A DNA stretch of 64,000 nt from Caulobacter vibrioides (GTDB taxonomy: Bacteria > Pseudomonadota > Alphaproteobacteria > Caulobacterales > Caulobacteraceae). The notes beneath the pieces were generated by a model, which saw only the letters and a program-made list of their open reading frames with translations, made no database searches and was not told the origin of the DNA. The DNA lies in NCBI GenBank assembly GCA_001449105.1, contig LNIY01000117.1, forward strand, positions 1 through 64,000. The letters run 5' to 3'. The position numbers and the translations under genes were made by a program. Below, piece by piece: positions 43,921-53,931 of this stretch (position 1 is the first letter of the stretch; every line of letters starts with the position of its first letter).

Positions 43921-44994
43921 GTGGCCGAGCCGTCCGCTCAGGAGCTGAATTCGGGCACCAAGCCGGTCGATCCGCGCCATGCGATCGACGAGGCCGCCCT
44001 GGCCGCTTGGCTGGAGCAGAACGTCGAGGGCTATGCCGGTCCGCTGGAGGTGCGCCAGTTCAAGGGCGGGCAGTCCAACCCCACCTACCAGCTGGTGACG
44101 CCGGGCAAGCGCTACGTCCTGCGCCGCAAGCCGCCCGGCAAGCTGCTGCCCAGCGCCCACGCCGTCGACCGTGAGTTCAAGGTGATCTCGGGCCTGCACC
44201 AGGCGAGGTTCCCGGTCGCCCGGCCCTACGCCCTGTGCATGGACGAGGGCGTGATCGGCACGATCTTCTACGTGATGGACAACGTCGAGGGCCGCATCCT
44301 GTGGGACGGGACCCTGCCCGACTACCAGCCGTCCGAGCGGCGGGCGATCTACGAGGCCCAGATCGACACCCTGGCGGCCCTGCACACCGTCGACTACGCC
44401 GCCGTGGGCCTGGCCGACTACGGCAAGCCGGGCAACTACTTCACCCGCCAGATCGACCGCTGGACCAAGCAGTACCGGGCCAGCGAGACGACGAAAATCG
44501 ACGAGATGGACCGTCTGATCGACTGGCTGCCGGCCAGCGCCCCGGCCGACGACCAGACCTCGATCGTCCATGGCGACTACCGCCTGGACAACATGATCCT
44601 GCACCCCACCGAGCCCCGCGTTATCGCGGTGCTGGACTGGGAGCTGTCGACCCTGGGCAACCCGCTGGCCGACTTCACCTACTTCTTGATGAACTGGGTG
44701 ATGCCGTCCGACCAGCGCGGCGGCCTGGCCGAGATCACCGACCTGACCGCCTACGGGATCCCGACCATCGAGGAGGCCGTGGCCCGCTACTGCGCGGCCA
44801 CCGGCCGCCAGGGCTTGCCGCAGTTGGACTGGTACTTCAGCTACAACCTCTTCCGCCTGGCCGGCATCTGCCAGGGCATCGTCGGCCGGGTGCGCGACGG
44901 CACGGCCGCCAGCGCCCACGCGCAGCTGATGGAAGCGCGCGTGCCGGTGCTGGCCAAGGGGGCGTGGGCCTTCGCGCAGAAGGCGGGGGCTTGA
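43921..44994 (+). CDS. phosphotransferase family protein (ACAD10/APH-like kinase)
   Basis: The 357-residue protein starts with GTG. It has an aminoglycoside-phosphotransferase-like kinase fold: the nucleotide loop FKGGQSNPTYQL, the Lys region RYVLRRKPPGKLLPSAHAVDRE, the catalytic loop IVHGDYRLDNMIL and the metal Asp in AVLDWELSTLGNP. Members of this group are linked to acyl-CoA metabolism (as in ACAD10/ACAD11 N-terminal domains, hydroxyacyl-CoA phosphorylation), and not to drug resistance. Substrate in this organism is not known. Confidence 0.88.
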   Translation: MAEPSAQELNSGTKPVDPRHAIDEAALAAWLEQNVEGYAGPLEVRQFKGGQSNPTYQLVTPGKRYVLRRKPPGKLLPSAHAVDREFKVISGLHQARFPVARPYALCMDEGVIGTIFYVMDNVEGRILWDGTLPDYQPSERRAIYEAQIDTLAALHTVDYAAVGLADYGKPGNYFTRQIDRWTKQYRASETTKIDEMDRLIDWLPASAPADDQTSIVHGDYRLDNMILHPTEPRVIAVLDWELSTLGNPLADFTYFLMNWVMPSDQRGGLAEITDLTAYGIPTIEEAVARYCAATGRQGLPQLDWYFSYNLFRLAGICQGIVGRVRDGTAASAHAQLMEARVPVLAKGAWAFAQKAGA

Positions 44995-45002
44995 TCCTTC
45001 TT

Positions 45003-45103
45003 CCGTAAAATCCCCGCGAAAGCGGGGACCCAGGCTTTTTCTGAAACCCAACGGCGCTCGACGATAAAACACCTGGGTCCCCGCTTTCGCGGGGATTTTA
45101 CGG
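45003..45103. repeat. family C perfect 32-bp inverted repeat
   Basis: The left arm (45003-45034) is the exact reverse complement of the right arm (45072-45103), with a 37-bp centre. Each arm holds its own small hairpin (CCCCGC-gaaa-GCGGGG) flanked by CCGTAAAAT and ACCCAGG. The centre contains AAACCCAACGGCGCTCG. Such perfect pairs point to a recently active miniature element. Confidence 0.92.
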
Positions 45104-45216
45104 TGTAAAAGCGTCCCGCTGCGCAAAGAAAATGGCGTGACACCCACACCCTGACCCCGCCATCCTGCCGCAAACGCCCCTGCGGAGGGGCGAGATCGTT
45201 CAGAGGGGCTTTCTCC

Positions 45217-46518
45217 ATGCGTATCCGTTTCCTGGCCGCCGCCGCGCTCGGCGTCGCGGCCGCCGCCCTGTCGTTCGCCGCCGCGCAGGCGGCGGGAAGC
45301 CCGCTGACCTTCGTGCAGGCCGGCAAGCTCCTGGCCGACCCGGCCAGCGGCAAGGTCGAGACCGCCAAGACGCTGGTGCTGCAGGACGGCAAGGTGGTGC
45401 GGATCGCCGACGGCTACGTCTCCGAGCCCGGCGGCGTGGTGGTCGACCTGAAGGACCGCTTCGTCCTGCCCGGCTTCATCGACAGCCACGTGCACCTGAC
45501 GGGCCAGCAGGGGCCGACCTCGCGCCTCGACGAGGTGACCCAGTCATCGGCCGACCAGGCGATGGTCGGGGCCGGCTACGCCCGCAAGACCCTGCTGGCG
45601 GGCTTCACCACCGTCGCCGACCTGGGGGCCGACAATGCGGCCATCTTCGCCCTGCGCGCCGGCATCAAGCGCGGCGACGTCGTGGGCCCGCGGATCATCG
45701 CCGCCGGCTCGGCCGTGTCGATCCACGGCGGCCACGGCGACGTCAACGGCTACAGCGAGGAGGTCATGCACGTCCTGCGGCCGGAATCGGTGTGCTCGGG
45801 CCCCGACGACTGCCGCCGCGCGGTGCGTGAGCAGGTCTGGCGCGGCGCCGACATCATCAAGATCACCGCCACCGGCGGGGTGCTCTCCAACACCGCCGCG
45901 GGCCTGTCGCAGCAGTTCTCCGACAACGAGCTGGCCGCCATCGTCGAGAGCGCCCACCGCATGGGTCGCCGGGTCACCGCCCACGCCCACGGCGTCGACG
46001 GCATCAACGCCTTCCTCAAGGCCGGCGGTGACTCCATCGAGCACGGCACCTATCTCGACAACGACAGCATCGCCCTGTTCAAGAAGAACGGCGCCTACCT
46101 GGTGCCGACCCTGATGGCCGGCGACTACGTGGCCCGCATCGCCGCCAGCCCGGGCAACTTCTTCACGCCCGCCCAGACCGCCAAGGCCCTGGAAGCCGGC
46201 CCCAAGATGCTGGACATGGCCCGTCGCGCCAACGCCGGCGGCGTCAAGATCGCCTTCGGCACCGACAGCGGCGTCAGCGCCCACGGCGACAACGCCTACG
46301 AGTTCGTGCTGCTGAACCGCGCGGGCCTGTCGCCCCTGGACGCCATCCGCGCCGCCACCGTCAACGCCGCCGACCACCTGGGCGTCTCGGCCGAGGTCGG
46401 CTCGCTGAGCCCGGGCAAGGCGGCCGACCTGGTGGCGGTGTCCGGCGATCCGCTGGCCGATGTGTCCGTGCTCCAGAAGGTGGAGACGGTGATCAAGGGC
46501 GGGGTCGTGGTGAAGTGA
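45217..46518 (+). CDS. secreted amidohydrolase (imidazolonepropionase/dipeptidase-like)
   Basis: The 433-residue protein has a signal peptide (LAAAALGVAAAALSFAAAQA) and a metal-dependent amidohydrolase fold: the metal-binding DSHVHL motif, the Lys in IIKITATGGV, HAHGVDG, the His in IEHGTYLD and the Asp in GTDSGVSAHG. It belongs to the COG1228 group, which in Caulobacter includes Xaa-Lys/Arg dipeptidases; that substrate is possible but unproven. The export signal places it in the periplasm. Confidence 0.88.
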   Translation: MRIRFLAAAALGVAAAALSFAAAQAAGSPLTFVQAGKLLADPASGKVETAKTLVLQDGKVVRIADGYVSEPGGVVVDLKDRFVLPGFIDSHVHLTGQQGPTSRLDEVTQSSADQAMVGAGYARKTLLAGFTTVADLGADNAAIFALRAGIKRGDVVGPRIIAAGSAVSIHGGHGDVNGYSEEVMHVLRPESVCSGPDDCRRAVREQVWRGADIIKITATGGVLSNTAAGLSQQFSDNELAAIVESAHRMGRRVTAHAHGVDGINAFLKAGGDSIEHGTYLDNDSIALFKKNGAYLVPTLMAGDYVARIAASPGNFFTPAQTAKALEAGPKMLDMARRANAGGVKIAFGTDSGVSAHGDNAYEFVLLNRAGLSPLDAIRAATVNAADHLGVSAEVGSLSPGKAADLVAVSGDPLADVSVLQKVETVIKGGVVVK

Positions 46519-46528
46519 GACCTAAGAT

Positions 46529-46716
46529 CCTCCCCCCTCTGGGGGAGGTGGCCCGGAGGGCCGGAGGGGGGGCGTTTTCAGCTGTCGAGGCGGTTGGAAG
46601 CTAGCAATGACTTCCCCCTCCGTCGCCTTCGGCGACACCTCCCCCTTCAGGGGGAGGGTCTAGGGCTACGCCCCCCCACCGATCGCTGCGCGATCGCCTC
46701 CCCCCACGGGGGGAGG
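46529..46716. repeat. family B intergenic palindromic elements (double unit)
   Basis: CCTCCCCCCTCTGGGGGAGG and GGCCCGGAGGGCCGGAGGGGGG at the left; CCGTCGCCTTCGGCGACACC and CTCCCCCTTCAGGGGGAGG in the middle; and CGATCGCTGCGCGATCG with CCTCCCCCCACGGGGGGAGG at the right. It lies between the amidohydrolase gene and the convergent lpxK gene and could pair into long stem-loops. Confidence 0.8.
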
Positions 46717-46720
46717 TCAT

Positions 46721-47728
46721 TTATGCGCCGATCCCCGCCAACACCCGCGCCAACGCCTCTTCGTCCTCGAACCGCGCCCGCACCGGCCAGGCCGCCACGC
46801 GTTCGCGCCAGGCGGGGGGTAGGCGGATCCAGTCCTTTTCCGTGGTGATCAGGCTGGCGCCAAGGTCGCGGGCCCGTTCGGCCAGGCTGCGCAGGGTGTC
46901 CTCGCTGTAGGCGCCGTGGTCGGGGAAGGGGGCGAAGTCGACGAGGTCGCAGCCGGCGGCCTGCAGGGCGCGCTCGACCTTCCACGGCTTGCCGACGCCG
47001 GCGAAGCCCACCTGCGGCCCGCCCGGGGGCGGGGCGGCGGGCTCCAGCCGCGCGATCAGCACGGGCTTGGACGAAAGTTGGGCCAGCAGGGCCGGATCGG
47101 CTTCCGGCAGGTCGGCCGGCAGCAGCACGATCACCGCGTCGGCGCGGGCCAGGCCCACGGCCAGCGGTTCGCGCATCGGCCCGGCGGGGAACACCCGGCC
47201 GTCGCCGAACGGCCATTCGTCGTCGCGGGTTTCGCCGTCGACCACCACCAGCGACAGCGTCTTGGCCAGGTCGGGGTTCTGGTGGCCGTCGTCCATGACG
47301 ATCACCTGGGCGCCGGCGGCGGCGGCTGCGGTCGCCCCGGCCACGCGGTCGCGCGAGACCCAGATCGGAAAGTCCTGGGCCAGCATCAGCGGCTCGTCGC
47401 CGACCTCGCCGGCCTTGTGACGCGTGGGATCGACGCGCAGCGGCCCCTTCAGGGAGCCGCCATAGCCGCGCGAGAGGCCATGGGCCGCCACGCCGCCGTT
47501 GTTCAGCACCAGCAGCAGTTCGCGCACGATCGGCGTCTTGCCGACGCCGCCGGCGGTGAGGTTGCCGACGCAGATCACCGGCGCGCCGGGATCGGCCGGG
47601 GTCGCCCTGGCGATGCGGCGGGCGGTGGCGCCGGCCCAGACCCACGACAGCGGGGTCAGCAGGGCGCGGGTCAGCGGCGCGGGGCCGCCCTCGCGGCGGT
47701 ACCACCAGCGGGGGGTGGACAGCTTCAT
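46721..47728 (-). CDS. lpxK: tetraacyldisaccharide 4'-kinase
   Basis: The 335-residue membrane-associated kinase phosphorylates the 4' position of the lipid A precursor. The P-loop is VGNLTAGGVGKTPIVREL; DDGHQNPDL and KDWIRLPPAWR at the C terminus are also characteristic. The start ATG overlaps the waaA stop by 4 bp. Together with WaaA, MsbA and the neighbouring acyltransferase it forms a lipid A/KDO cluster. Confidence 0.95.
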   Translation of the reverse strand: MKLSTPRWWYRREGGPAPLTRALLTPLSWVWAGATARRIARATPADPGAPVICVGNLTAGGVGKTPIVRELLLVLNNGGVAAHGLSRGYGGSLKGPLRVDPTRHKAGEVGDEPLMLAQDFPIWVSRDRVAGATAAAAAGAQVIVMDDGHQNPDLAKTLSLVVVDGETRDDEWPFGDGRVFPAGPMREPLAVGLARADAVIVLLPADLPEADPALLAQLSSKPVLIARLEPAAPPPGGPQVGFAGVGKPWKVERALQAAGCDLVDFAPFPDHGAYSEDTLRSLAERARDLGASLITTEKDWIRLPPAWRERVAAWPVRARFEDEEALARVLAGIGA

Positions 47729-49005
47729 GCAAGGGTCTCCGGCCCAGGGTTGAGGGGCGCGAGTTCCAGGATGCGCGACAAGCCCTCGCGGGCGGTGGCG
47801 TCGCGGGCCTCGACGAAGGCCTTGGCGCGGGCCGCCTGGGCCTTCAGGCGCTCGGGCGTCTCCAGCATGGCCGACAGCCGCCCCCCCAGCACCGAGGCGT
47901 CGGCATGGGCGCAGCCCTCGACAGCGGCGAGGTCCGCATAGGCGGTCAGCCAGTTCTCGACATGCGGGCCCGAGACCATCGGACAATCCAGGCGCGCCGG
48001 CTCCAGCGGATTGTGGCCGCCGATCCCGGGGACCAGGCTGCCGCAGACCAGCGCCAGGTCGGCCAGGCGATACCACAGGCCCGTCTCGCCCAGGGTGTCG
48101 GCGACGATCACCTCGGCCACGGTGTCCGGCGCCTGGCTGCGGCGCACCGCCTCGAGGCCGCGCGTCCGGGCCATCTCCAGGATCGCCTCGCCCCGGGCGG
48201 GGTGTCGCGGCACGATGACCAGGCGCGGGGCCAGGTGGAAGCCGGCGACGGCGTCGAGCACGATCTCGTCCTCGCCCGGGTGCGTGCTGGCGGCCAGCAG
48301 CAGCGGCCGGTCGGTCAACTGGAAGCGCAGGCGGGCGTACTCGGCCTCGTCGACCGGCAGGGACGGCGAGCCGAACTTCAGGTCGGCCTCACCCGCCACG
48401 GTCCCGCCGAGGCTGGCGAAACGGTCGGCGGCGCGGCCGTCCTGGGCGAGGATCAGGTCGAAGCCCGCGAACAGCCAGGCGGCCGCCAGCGGCCGGGTCT
48501 GCCAGCTGCGATAGCTCTTGTCCGACAGCTTGGCCGAAACCAGCGCCAGCTTGGTCCCGCGCGCCTTGGCCCCCAGCAGCAGGTTGGGCCACAGCTCGCT
48601 TTCGACGAAGACGGCCAGGTCCGGCCGCCAGTGGTCGAGGAAGCGGGCCGCCCCGCCGGGGGTGTCGACCGGCAGGTACTGGTGGATGGCGCCCGGCGGC
48701 AGGCGCGTGGCCAGGAGCTGCGCCGAGGTGACCGTGCCCGAGGTGACCAGCACGGTCGCGTCCGGCCGTTCGGCCCGCAGGCGCTCGACCAGCGGCAGGA
48801 TCGACAGGCTCTCGCCGACGCTGGCGCCGTGCAGCCAGACCAGCACGCCGGGCGGGCGCGGGATCGCCGGCTTGCCCAGGCGTTCGTTCAGGCGGGTCGG
48901 ATCTTCCTTGCCCCTGGCGGCGCGGCGGCGCAGCAGGCCGGGCGCGATCGGCGTCAGGGCCGTGGTCGCGGCGCGGTAGAGGGCCAGGGAGAAGGGCAGG
49001 CTCAC
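47725..49005 (-). CDS. waaA: 3-deoxy-D-manno-octulosonic acid transferase
   Basis: The 426-residue glycosyltransferase adds KDO to lipid A. It starts with GTG at 49005 (overlapping the CDF stop by 4 bp). An N-terminal membrane anchor (LALYRAATTALTPIAPGLL) is followed by the GT-B fold, with WLHGASVGESLS, ESELWPNLLL, and the donor-site segment VCGSLVPGIGGHNPLEPARL. It ends in an ATGA overlap with lpxK. Confidence 0.94.
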   Translation of the reverse strand: MSLPFSLALYRAATTALTPIAPGLLRRRAARGKEDPTRLNERLGKPAIPRPPGVLVWLHGASVGESLSILPLVERLRAERPDATVLVTSGTVTSAQLLATRLPPGAIHQYLPVDTPGGAARFLDHWRPDLAVFVESELWPNLLLGAKARGTKLALVSAKLSDKSYRSWQTRPLAAAWLFAGFDLILAQDGRAADRFASLGGTVAGEADLKFGSPSLPVDEAEYARLRFQLTDRPLLLAASTHPGEDEIVLDAVAGFHLAPRLVIVPRHPARGEAILEMARTRGLEAVRRSQAPDTVAEVIVADTLGETGLWYRLADLALVCGSLVPGIGGHNPLEPARLDCPMVSGPHVENWLTAYADLAAVEGCAHADASVLGGRLSAMLETPERLKAQAARAKAFVEARDATAREGLSRILELAPLNPGPETLA

Positions 49006-50018
49006 ACGCTGCCTTCGGCGGCCAGGGCGCAGGGATGGGCCTGCCCGCCGCGCTCGATCTGGATGGTCGAGTGGCCGATCTTGAAGCGCTTGGCCAGCTG
49101 GCCGCAGACGTCGTGCAGGAACTGGTCGTGGTCGGCCTCGTCGGGGCGCACCAGGTGAGCGGTCATCGCCGTCTCGGTGGTGCTCATGGCCCAGATGTGC
49201 AGGTCGTGCACCTCGGCCACGCCCGGCTGCTGCGCCAGCCAGTCGGCGACGGCCTTGGGGTCGATGCCGCGCGGGGCCGCGTCGAGGGCCAGATCCAGGG
49301 AGTCGCGCAGCAGGCCCCAGGTGCCCAGCACGATGACCACGACGATGGCCAGGCTGACCACGGGGTCCAGCCACAGCCAGCCGGTGGCCCACATGGCGAG
49401 GGCCGCGACCACCACGCCTGCCGAGACGGCGGCGTCGGCGGCCATGTGCAGGAAGGCCCCGCGCACGTTGAGGTCGTCCTTGCTGCCCTTCATGAACATC
49501 AGGGCCGTGGCGGTGTTGATGGCGATGCCGATGGCCGCGACGATCATCACCGGGCCGGTCTGCACGGGCTGCGGATCGGCGAAGCGGCGCACGGCCTCCC
49601 AGGCGATGGCGCCGACGGCCACCAGCAGCAGGGCGGCGTTGGTCAGCGAGGCCAGGATCGTGCCCTTGCGCAGGCCGTAGGTGCGGCGGCCCGTTGGCGC
49701 GCGCTTGGCCAGCACCGCCGCGCCCCAGGCCAGCAGCAGGCCCAGCACGTCGGAAAGATTGTGGCCGGCGTCGGCCAGCAGGGCCAGCGAGCCGGTGGCG
49801 AAGCCGGCGATGGCTTCGGCCGCCACGAAGGCCAGGTTCAGCGCCGTGCCGATGGCGAAGGCGCGGCCGAAGTCGGCCGGGGCGTGGCTGTGGCCGTGAT
49901 GGCCATGACCATGTCCGTGGTGGTGGTGATTGTGACCATGGGCGTGCTGATGGTCATGACCATGGTCGTGGTCATGATCGTGGTGATCGTGGTCGTGGCC
50001 CGGATGGTCGTGCGGCAT
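49002..50018 (-). CDS. CDF zinc/divalent cation transporter with histidine-rich N terminus
   Basis: The 338-residue CDF protein opens with a very His-rich cytoplasmic tail (about residues 3-45; HDHDHHDHDHDHGHD is a sample), then six helices with the metal motifs LLADAGHNLSDV and FLHMAADAAVSAGVV (H-x-x-x-D in helices II and V), and a C-terminal cytoplasmic domain with HDLHIWAMSTTETAMTAHL. It exports Zn2+ or similar. Its stop overlaps the waaA start by 4 bp, so it is translationally linked to lipid A genes. Confidence 0.94.
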   Translation of the reverse strand: MPHDHPGHDHDHHDHDHDHGHDHQHAHGHNHHHHGHGHGHHGHSHAPADFGRAFAIGTALNLAFVAAEAIAGFATGSLALLADAGHNLSDVLGLLLAWGAAVLAKRAPTGRRTYGLRKGTILASLTNAALLLVAVGAIAWEAVRRFADPQPVQTGPVMIVAAIGIAINTATALMFMKGSKDDLNVRGAFLHMAADAAVSAGVVVAALAMWATGWLWLDPVVSLAIVVVIVLGTWGLLRDSLDLALDAAPRGIDPKAVADWLAQQPGVAEVHDLHIWAMSTTETAMTAHLVRPDEADHDQFLHDVCGQLAKRFKIGHSTIQIERGGQAHPCALAAEGSV

Positions 50019-50052
50019 GGGGTCTACATCCCACCAAGGGCGGACAATTTCT

Positions 50053-50188
50053 ACCCTCTCCCCGAAGGGGGAGGTGGCCCGGAGGGCCGGAGGGGGAAGT
50101 TTCTGCGACCTCGGCGGCATCGTCGGCGTGGGAAGTCACGTCCCCCCTCCGTCGGCTTCGCCGACACCTCCCCCTTCAGGTGGAGGGT
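50053..50188. repeat. family B intergenic palindromic element (copy 7)
   Basis: ACCCTCTCCCCGAAGGGGGAGG and GGCCCGGAGGGCCGGAGG at the left; CCGTCGGCTTCGCCGACACC and CTCCCCCTTCAGGTGGAGG at the right. It fills the space between the CDF and the DUF374 gene. Confidence 0.78.
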
Positions 50189-50189
50189 C

Positions 50190-50890
50190 TCAATCCTCCA
50201 GCCCGACGATCTCCTCGGCCCGCCGCGTCACCGCCGAAAGCCGGTCGGCCCAGTCCTCGACCAGGGCGTCGGGATCATCGCCGCGGCCGGCGCCCGTGGG
50301 GCCGTCCCAGACCATGGCGGCCCTGGCGAAGGGCAGGGGGATCAGGGTGGCGTCCCACGAGCCCAGGCGGATGCAGGGCTTGGCGGCCAAACCGACGAAG
50401 ATCACCGGCGCGCCGGTGACGCGGGCCAGAGACGGGGTGCCCTTCTCCATGTGCTCGGCCGGGCCGCGCGGGCCGTCGGGCGTGATGGCGATGCCGCCGC
50501 CGTCCTTCACCCACTTGACCATGTCGCGGAAGGCCTGCTCGCCGTGCTTGTTCTTGGCCAGATCCGTCTTCTTGGCCGACGAGCCGCGGATCGAGGGAAA
50601 GCCCAGCTTTTCCACCGTGCGGGCGATGAACTCGCCGTCGTTGGACAGCGAGATCAGGGCGCGCATGTCCTGGCGGGCCGGGCTCTGCGGCCAGCTGAGC
50701 GGCGACATCGGGATGCGCGAGTGCCAGAAGCACAGGATCGCGCCCGTGCCCTTGGTGCGCCCTTGCGCCCACACGGCCTCGGCCTTGTCCTGGCCCTCGA
50801 CGGTCATCCGCAGGGTCATGAAGACGAGCTTGGAATAGCCGGCGAAGATCGAGGACAGGATCTTGATGACCAGGGGGGAACGCAGAGGCC

Positions 50891-50894
<4 letters not shown>
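50190..50894 (-). CDS. lysophospholipid-acyltransferase-like protein (DUF374)
   Basis: The 234-residue protein begins with TTG at 50894, overlapping the msbA stop. It has a membrane-anchoring N-terminal segment, then the acyltransferase-type motifs LCFWHSRIPM (with HxxxxD-like His), SNDGEFIARTVEKLGF, and ITPDGPRGPAEHMEKG. DUF374 proteins are linked to lipid A acylation and are regular companions of msbA/waaA in alphaproteobacteria. The acyl substrate is unknown. Confidence 0.87.
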
Positions 50895-52723
<1,829 letters not shown>

Positions 52724-52785
52724 GGGCGAGGGGTCGGATTTCGAGGGAGGGCTGTCAAGGACGCCGGCGCCGCACTTTTGGAATT

Positions 52786-52834
52786 AAAGCGTGGCGGACG
52801 CCGAAACCGCTGACACTTTCGGCCGCCACGCTTT
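52786..52834. repeat. long stem-loop between msbA and the phosphatase gene
   Basis: AAAGCGTGGCGG (52786-52797) pairs perfectly with CCGCCACGCTTT (52823-52834), and inside it CCGAAA (52801-52806) with TTTCGG (52817-52822), separated by a 3-nt bulge; the loop is CCGCTGACAC. This gives an 18-bp stem. It is not a copy of families A-D. It may be an operator or a processed leader; no T tract follows. Confidence 0.75.
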
Positions 52835-52911
52835 GAGAGGCCAAACGACGCTGGGGTTTTGCAATAATCCCCCTTGGGCCCTATCTAGGCGCGTTTTCAG
52901 AGGATCGCCAC

Positions 52912-53577
52912 TTGGCCGGTTTCGACCTTTCCACGCGCTGGGGGCGCTTCAAGACCTATCTCCACTTCCTGTGGAACGATCACGCCTATCTGCGCGTGGG
53001 CTTCACCAACGCCCACTGGATCAGCCCCGAGCTCGTGCGCACCAACCAGCCCTGGCCGTTCCAGCTGGCCTGGTGGAAGAAGCAGGGGATCAAGACGGTG
53101 GTGAACCTGCGCGGCGGCTTCGACGGCAGCTTCTACGCGCTGGAGAAGGACGCCTGCGAGCGCCTGGGCATCAAGATGGTCGACTTCGTGATCACATCGC
53201 GCGAGGTGCCGATCCGGCAGCGGGTGCACGGCGCCAAGGAACTGTTCGAGACCATCGAGTACCCGGCCCTGATCCACTGCAAGTCGGGGGCCGACCGGGC
53301 GGGCATCATGAGCGTGCTCTACGCCCACTATCGCCTGGGCCTGCCGATCGAGGAGGCCAAGAAGCAGCTGTCGGGCCGCTACCTCCACATCAAGGAGGGC
53401 AACACCGGGGTGCTCGATTACACCTTCGACCAGTACCTGGAGAAGGGCGCGCCCAAGGGCCTGACCTTCACCCAGTGGGTCGACAGCGACGACTACGATC
53501 CGGTCGAGATGAAGAAGACCTTCCGCGCCGGCATGCTGGGCAAGGTGCTGACCGACAAGCTGCTGCGGCGGGAGTAG
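52912..53577 (+). CDS. cysteine phosphatase (tyrosine/dual-specificity fold)
   Basis: The 221-residue protein starts with TTG. The catalytic motif HCKSGADRAG (H-C-x5-R) is at about residues 123-132, and the general acid region is near FVITSREVP. The family includes envelope-related phosphatases such as the essential CtpA of C. crescentus, and its neighbours here are msbA and pmbA/DUF4170 genes, so lipid A or phospholipid phosphate is a plausible substrate. That link is inference only. No signal peptide or membrane segment is obvious. Confidence 0.85.
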   Translation: MAGFDLSTRWGRFKTYLHFLWNDHAYLRVGFTNAHWISPELVRTNQPWPFQLAWWKKQGIKTVVNLRGGFDGSFYALEKDACERLGIKMVDFVITSREVPIRQRVHGAKELFETIEYPALIHCKSGADRAGIMSVLYAHYRLGLPIEEAKKQLSGRYLHIKEGNTGVLDYTFDQYLEKGAPKGLTFTQWVDSDDYDPVEMKKTFRAGMLGKVLTDKLLRRE

Positions 53578-53580
53578 TGA

Positions 53581-53677
53581 CCCTCCGGCCCTTCGGGCCA
53601 CCTCCCCCAGAGGGGGAGGATCTACGCCGAAAGATGCTCCCCCTCTGGGGGAGCTGTCGCGTAGCGACTGAGGGGGC
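53581..53677. repeat. family B intergenic palindromic element (copy 8)
   Basis: CTCCGGCCCTTCGGGCCACC with CCTCCCCCAGAGGGGGAGG, then CTCCCCCTCTGGGGGAG and GTCGCGTAGCGACTGAGGG. It lies between two convergent genes, the phosphatase and DUF4170, directly after both stop codons. Confidence 0.78.
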
Positions 53678-53902
53678 TTACGCCACGCTCGGGTCGAGCA
53701 GCTTGTGGGCGTGGATGATGAAGTAGCGGGCGTGGGCGTTGTCGACGGTGGCCTGGGCCTTGGCCTTCCAGGCGGCGTGGGCGTCGTTGTAGGTCGGGTA
53801 GGCGCCGACGAATTCGACCTTCGACAGGTCGCGGAATTCGATGCCGGCGACATCCTTCAGTTCGCCACCGATCACGATATGAAGAAGCTGCTTGTCGGAC
53901 AT
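53678..53902 (-). CDS. DUF4170 family protein
   Basis: The 74-residue protein contains LLHIVIGGELKDV, VEFVGAYPTYNDAHAAWKAKAQATVDNAHARYFIIHAHKL, which is the whole DUF4170 domain. It is found next to the inositol-phosphatase/KDO-transferase genes in many alphaproteobacteria. Function unknown. It starts 29 bp after the phosphatase-like gene at 53932 and is probably cotranscribed with it. Confidence 0.85.
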   Translation of the reverse strand: MSDKQLLHIVIGGELKDVAGIEFRDLSKVEFVGAYPTYNDAHAAWKAKAQATVDNAHARYFIIHAHKLLDPSVA

Positions 53903-53931
53903 GGGGGAGCAAGATCCTGCGGAGTTTTTGA

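Noticed and set aside
45003..45103. Family C arms considered as a rho-independent terminator or CRISPR-like repeat
   Set aside because: No T tract after the stems and only two inverted arms with no spacer array, so it is better described as a miniature inverted-repeat element.
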